The notes beneath the pieces were generated by a model that was given only the letters and a program-made list of their open reading frames with translations, was not told where the DNA came from and made no database searches. From Nelumbo lutea (taxonomy: Eukaryota > Streptophyta > Magnoliopsida > Proteales > Nelumbonaceae): a DNA stretch of 64,000 nucleotides. The DNA lies in the NCBI GenBank assembly GCA_022828595.1, contig JAKGHH010000004.1:55702422-55766421 (forward strand), read 5' to 3'. Shown here in pieces: positions 58,906 to 64,000 of this stretch (its first letter is position 1; the number at the start of each line of letters is the position of its first letter). The position numbers and the translations under genes are program-made.

Positions 58906-59784
58906 CTTATAGAAACCAATTTGTTGGTAGCTTCTGCATCTTGGTGTATTGACTGCGGGGCTTCAACTCATGCTTGTAACTCACTGCAGGGGTTCAAGGT
59001 AAGCAGAAGGCTGAGTGAAGGAGAAGTCACACTCTACTTAGGGACTACTGCAACTGTTGCAGCTACGGCCATAGGAACCGTGGAGTTAATTTTTAGAGAA
59101 GGAACAATTGTACTGAAAGACTGTCTTTATGTGCAAAATTTAAGGAGAAATTTGATTTCTATCTCAAAATTGTGTGCAGATGGTTATTCTGTCTTCTTTA
59201 GTAATACGATTACTATTAAAAGAAACAACAAATTCATCGCATACGGGGAACTGGAGAACGGTCTCTATGTTCTACATCCTTCTCTAGAAACTAATATAAC
59301 CGAAACTACGTCAGCTGAAATCCCTAAGAAGAGAGCTCGTGATACAGTTAATCCCACGTGTCTGTGGCATTATCGACTTGGCCACATCGGTGTTGACCGA
59401 ATCACAAGGTTGGTAAAGGATGGTCCTCTAGATTTTCTAACTGTAGAAGATCTTCCAACTTGTGAGCCTTGCCTACAAGGCAAGATGACGAAACGACCAT
59501 TTAGCGGTAAGCCTGAAAGATGTACGGGCACACTTGACCTAATACATACTGATGTATGTGGTCCCCTGAGTGTTAGGACACGAAATCAACACGTGTATTT
59601 CATCACCTTCATAGATGATTTTTCACGATACGGTTACGTGTACCTAATGAGACACAAGTCTGAATCCTTTGAAAAGTTCAAAGAGTTCAGACAAGAGGTC
59701 GAGAAACAGTTAGGGAGAGAAATTAAGGCCCTTCGATCAGATCGAGGTGGCGAGTATCTCTCTAACAAATTCAGGGACTACTAA
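58906..59784 (+). pseudogene. Copia D protease-integrase, first copy
   Basis: The frame is open for 287 codons from 58921. Protease motif WCIDCGASTHACN has Ser changed to Cys after the catalytic Asp. The integrase zinc region is intact by pattern (HYRLGHIG and CEPCLQGK), as are the catalytic Asp residues in LIHTDVCGPL and [10 protein letters not shown]. It ends at a stop in FRDY-stop, before the catalytic Glu. A duplicated copy follows. Confidence 0.85.
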
Positions 59785-59857
59785 AAGGACAATGGGATAG
59801 TATCACAATTAGCTCCTCCTACTACACCACAACTTAGGGACTCCGGGGCTTCAACTC

Positions 59858-60760
59858 ATGCTTGTAACTTCTGCATCTTGGTGTATTGACTCCGGGGCTT
59901 CAACTCATGCTTGTAACTCATTGCAGGGGTTCAAGGTAAGCAGAAGGCTGAGTGAAGGAGAAGTCACACTCTACTTAGGGACTACTGCAACTGTTGCAGC
60001 TATGACCATAGGAACCGTGGAGTTAATTTTCAGAGAAGGAACAATTGTACTGAAAGACTGTCTTTATGTGCAAAATTTAAGGAGAAATTTGATTTCTATC
60101 TCAAAACTGTGTGCAGATGGTTATTCTGTCTTCTTTAGTAATACGATTACTATTAAAAGAAACAACAGATTCATCGCATACGGGGAACTGGAGAACGGTC
60201 TCTATGTTCTACATCCTTCTCTAGAAACTAATATAACCGAAACTACGTCAGCTGAAATCCCTAAGAAGAGAGCTCGTGATACAGTTAATCCCATGTGTCT
60301 GTGGCATTATCGACTTGGCCACATCGGTGTTGACCGAATCACAAGGTTGGTAAAGGATGGTCCTCTAGATTTTCTAACTATAGAAGATCTTCCAACTTGT
60401 GAGCCTTGCCTACAAGGCAAGATGACGAAACGACCATTTAACGGTAAGCCTGAAAGATGTACGGGCACACTTGACCTAATACATACTGATGTATGTGGTC
60501 CCCTGAGTGTTAGGACACGAAATCAACACGTGTATTTCATCACCTTCACAGATACGGTTACGTGTACCTAATGAGACACAAGTCTGAATCCTTTGAAAAG
60601 TTCAAAGAGTTCAGACAAAAGGTCGAGAAACAGTTAGGGAGAGAAATTAAGGCCCTTCAATCAGATCGAGGTGGCGAGTATCTCTCTAACAAATTCAGGG
60701 ACTACTAAAAGGACAATGGGATAGTATCACAATTAGCTCCTCCTACTACACCACAACTTA
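59858..60760 (+). pseudogene. Copia D protease-integrase, duplicated second copy
   Basis: Repeats 58931-59836 at 59868-60760 with only scattered substitutions. The protease motif here is the normal WCIDSGASTHACN. A 13-base deletion near 60550 (TTCACAGATACGG where copy one has about 13 more bases) shifts the frame, giving a stop at 60571. The sequence then runs on into ACGGTGTTTCGGAG, the normal continuation of integrase. A short extra piece of the protease motif (59837-59867) lies between the copies. Confidence 0.85.
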
Positions 60761-62891
60761 ACGGTGTTTCGGAGAGGAGGAATAGGACCTTATTGGAAAT
60801 GGTCCGGTCGCTTCTCATACACTCAGATTACCCACATCCTTTTGGGGTTACGCATTAGAGACTGCAATTTATGTGCTGAATCGGGTTCCAACTATATCGG
60901 TTCCGAATACTCCATATGAACTTTGGACCGGAAAGAAACCAAGTGTCAGACACTTGAAGATTTGGGGTTGTTCAGAACACGCTAAAAGAACGAGTGCAGA
61001 CAAGTTGGAATCCAAGACCAGCCGTTGCCTATTTGTAGGCTACCCAAGAGGCTCTGTAGGTTACTAATTCTATGACCCAAGTGAGCAGAAAGTGTTCTGC
61101 AGTCGTAATGCACAATTCTTGGAAACCGACTATATCCAAGACACCCATCGTCAGGAAGTTGTTTTTGATGAGGAGAGCTCAAGAGCAGTGGGAGATGTCC
61201 CACAAGTTCCAGGTAGTGACCAACCTAGAAGATCCACTCGGGTATCCAGGCCACCAGTTCGTTATGGTTATGACCAGGATAGTTTCCTGGTGGAAACCTT
61301 GACTAGTGAGGAGGATCCCGTGACTTACACGGAAGCTATGTTGGACATAGATTCCCAGAAGTGGGTGGAGGCCATGAGAGCAGAGATGGACTCAATGGAG
61401 ACCAATGGAGTCTGGACTCTAGTAGATCCGCCCTCCGGGGTAAAAGGAATCGGTTGCAAATGGATTTACAAGAGGAAGAAGGGCCCCGATGGTAAGGTTG
61501 AGACATTCAAGGCTCGTCTGGTGGCGAAAGGGTACACTCAGAAAGAGGGCATCGATTATGAGGAAACCTTTTCGCCTATGGCCATGCTTAAATCCATTAG
61601 GATCCTGCTAGCTGTAGCAGCATACCATGATTATGAGATTTGGAAAATGGATGTCAAAACTGCATTCCTAAATGGAGATCTTACTGAAGATATCTATATG
61701 CAGCAGCTGCAAGGCTTCATTGCTGCAGGTCAGGAAAACATGGTATGTAAACTTAATAGATCCATTTATGGACTTAAGCAAGCTTCTAGAAGTTGGAACA
61801 TCCGTTTTGACTCTGTCATCAAATCGTTTGACTTCGAGCAAAATACGGATGAACCCTGTGTCTACAGGAAGTACAGTGGAGATAAGGTTACCTTCTTGGT
61901 TCTGTATGTAGAAGACATTCTACTCATTGGGAATGATGTAGGTATGTTAACTACGGTGAAAGTATGGTTATCATAGCAATTCTCCATGAAAGATCTTGGA
62001 GAAGCCTCCTATATACTGGGTCTTCGACTCTATAGAGATAGATCGAAGCGAATAATTGGATTATCCCAATCTGCTTATATTGACAAAATAGTCAAGAGAT
62101 TCAGCATGGAAAACTCCAAGAAAGGAAATGTTCCTTTCAAGCACGGAGTCGCTCTCTCCAAGAAGATGTCTCCCAAGACTTCTGAGGAGATTGATGGCAT
62201 GAAAGACGTTCCCTATGCCTCTGCCGTGGAGAGTATCATGTATGCCATGCTGTGCACTCATCCTGACATAGCTCAAGCAGTGAGTGTAGTAAGCAGATTT
62301 CAGGCCAACCCAAGGTAGGAGCATTGGACTGCTGTGAAAAACATACTTAAATACCTTCGAAGGACAAAAGAGTTTTGTCTAGTATTCGACGGTAGCCCAC
62401 TACAGATCCAAGGGTATACAGATGCCGATTTCCAGTTAAACCCAGATGATAGAAAGTCTACATCTGGATATGTTTTCATGATAGGATTGTGTGTTGTTTG
62501 CTAGAAAAGCAGCAAACAGGGGTCCACTGCAGACTCCACGACCGAGGCCGAGTACATTGCCGCAAGTGAGGCTGCCAAAGAAGCCATATGGATGAAGAAG
62601 TTCATTCATGAGTTGGGAGTAGTTCCGCCCGACACATCACCCATCCCATTGTTGTGTGACAACAATGGAGCCATTGCTCAGGCTAAGGAGCCATGAGCCC
62701 ACTCGAAGTCGAAGCGCATTGAGAGGAAGTACCACGTACTGCGGGAGATTGTTGGTAGAGGGGGTGTCCACATTCAAAATGTAGCGTCACTGGAAAATGT
62801 AGCAGACCCATTGACAAAGCCACTATCACAGAAAGTGTTTGAGAAACATGTGGAAAGCATGGGACTCTGGCTAGTACTTGATTGGACCTAA
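60761..62891 (+). pseudogene. Copia D integrase end, reverse transcriptase and RNase H
   Basis: The integrase Glu region [12 protein letters not shown] is followed by a frameshift near 60825 and a stop at 61065. A 294-codon open stretch (61092-61976) carries the integrase tail and reverse transcriptase with KWIYKRKKGPDG, KTAFLNGDL and RSIYGLKQASRSW. The catalytic motif reads VLYVEDILL, with the first Asp changed to Glu. Stops at 61974, 62316, 62502 and 62694 break the RNase H half, which keeps YTDADF and STTEAEYIAASEA. It ends LVLDWT and TAA at 62889-62891. Confidence 0.85.
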
Positions 62892-62905
62892 GTGCAAGTG
62901 GGAGC

Positions 62906-64000
62906 TGTTAGACAGTTTTGTATGCCCTTAGCTTCAATCAAAATTGATGTACTTTATGAGTTTATTGTAAATGAATAAAAGTGCATATTTGATTCATGTT
63001 CCCTTGATATGTTTCTGTGTAATACCCTTAAACTGGACACTTATTGAGACTTGTGTTAGTTTAAAAAGTTCACAGCCAGTGGGTCGGTCTGGGGAGACCT
63101 ATCCTGACAAGGCTGACACTGTGGTGCCATCAAGTCGGTTGAGGTGGCTTGTCTCAGCTACCGGGGTGAGACCCCAGGCACATACAGTGTGGGATTAATT
63201 GAATCTTTGAACTGGACCAGATTTCCAGTATTGCCCTGGACCTTGGAGATTGATGGGCAAAACTGGAAAGTTACACCCGACCCCTAGACTCGATTATGAT
63301 ACTGCACTAGGTGTCAGATCGGGCTGTCTTTGATGTACCAATCAGTGAGATCCTTAGCGGGGGTCAAAACCTGGGTATGTTGGGACAATCCGAGAATTAA
63401 TCTGAGTGGGTGATCATAGTGACAGGATCAGCCCCTGTGTCTAACAAAGGTAATGATCGGGGATGCACTCTCACTGTTGGAAACCAAGACTGCCGGCAGC
63501 CGATTTCAACCGTTGAAATTTGTTTTGCAAAGTATATTTTATATGAGATATAAAAGTATATACATTATGGTTTCTAAAATGTTTGCAAAAGGTTTTAATT
63601 CCCGGGATCCATATAAGTGGAGAGTGCAACACTGTTCCTTGCAGCCGAGGGAGAGGTCCTCTCTTGTCGGGCAGTGTATGATCATTAAGGGCTGAGAGGT
63701 TAAGTGTAAGACCATTGAGGATAATACCTGATTGGCTAATCTTGCATCTGCCCACAGTCCCTGGGTGTTACAAGGTGGCTTGGCCCAGGGACCACTTAGG
63801 GTAAGTGTTGGGCCCATAGAGCCCATTCGATGGGTTTTAAGGGGTGCACTTTCTTTAATAGTGTATTCGACCAGGCCTTGTAACAAAGGTTGGGCCGAAC
63901 CCATGTGGCTGATGTGTAGATCAATGCTTGGGTCCCACGCCATACAAGGAAGCCCAACTGGGCAGCTGTTAGGAAGGTTAAGTGAGCACATAAGCTTGAT
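62906..64000 (+). repeat. 3' LTR of copia D, cut by the window edge
   Basis: Starts TGTTAGACAG after polypurine tract AAGTGGGAGC and follows the 5' LTR closely to the window end at AGCTTGAT. Confidence 0.9.

Larger units (their letters stand above)
54764..64000 (+). mobile_element. Ty1/copia element D (runs off the right edge)
   Basis: 5' LTR 54764 to about 56410, leader, broken gag-pol 58147-62891, polypurine tract (AAGTGGGAGC), 3' LTR from 62906 to the window end. By hand count, the first 560 or so bases of the two LTRs differ at about 19 positions, so this insertion is younger than C. The end of the 5' LTR and the primer-binding site are deleted. It probably inserted into LTR fragment F. 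Confidence 0.85.

Overview
The window is nuclear DNA of a flowering plant. It holds two recognisable intron-containing plant genes with GT-AG splice sites, Ty1/copia and Ty3/gypsy LTR retrotransposons primed in the plant manner, and many small inverted-repeat elements (MITEs). The species cannot be named from the sequence. A run of 100 N at 23724-23823 marks an assembly gap of unknown size.

Left part (1-17.6 kb, gene-bearing). On the minus strand, 983-3616 carries the first three coding exons of an RBM25-like splicing factor (Pro-rich N-terminus plus an RRM); the rest of that gene lies off the left edge, and a decayed LINE fragment sits in its next intron. On the plus strand, 11792-15186 is a complete seven-exon gene for the thylakoid-lumen cyclophilin CYP38. 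The 8 kb between them is a MITE cluster. It has a hAT MITE with an exact 8-bp target duplication, a 1.1-kb hAT element with an exact 8-bp duplication nested in a long-TIR element, two copies of a MULE-like fold-back family with 9-10 bp duplications, and two copies of a Tourist-like family.

Middle part (17.6-23.7 kb, GC-rich). A minus-strand gypsy LTR with its polypurine tract lies next to an ORF on the opposite (plus) strand that resembles the 'putative gypsy-type transposon' domain. This is the layout known for extra antisense ORFs in the Tat/Retand lineage. That ORF is cut by a non-autonomous LARD-like element: long LTRs, a primer-binding site, a polypurine tract, no gag-pol, a 7-8 copy array of about 91 bp and a 15-bp minisatellite.

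Right part (23.8-64 kb) is almost wholly one copia family plus an older relative. Copies are E (minus, LTR and leader only), A (25988-33081), B (35122-46153, exact AAAAG target duplication, with a 1.6-kb solo LTR nested in its own 5' LTR with an exact GTAAT duplication), C (older, minus, split by B), F (inverted LTR fragment) and D (54764 to beyond the right edge). All gag-pol genes carry stops, frameshifts or deletions; D also has a direct duplication of its protease-integrase segment. The two host genes are unrelated in function, and nothing suggests they work together. I found no tRNA, rRNA or CRISPR array and no new multi-gene system; the most unusual material is the antisense ORF, the LARD element and the copia D duplication.
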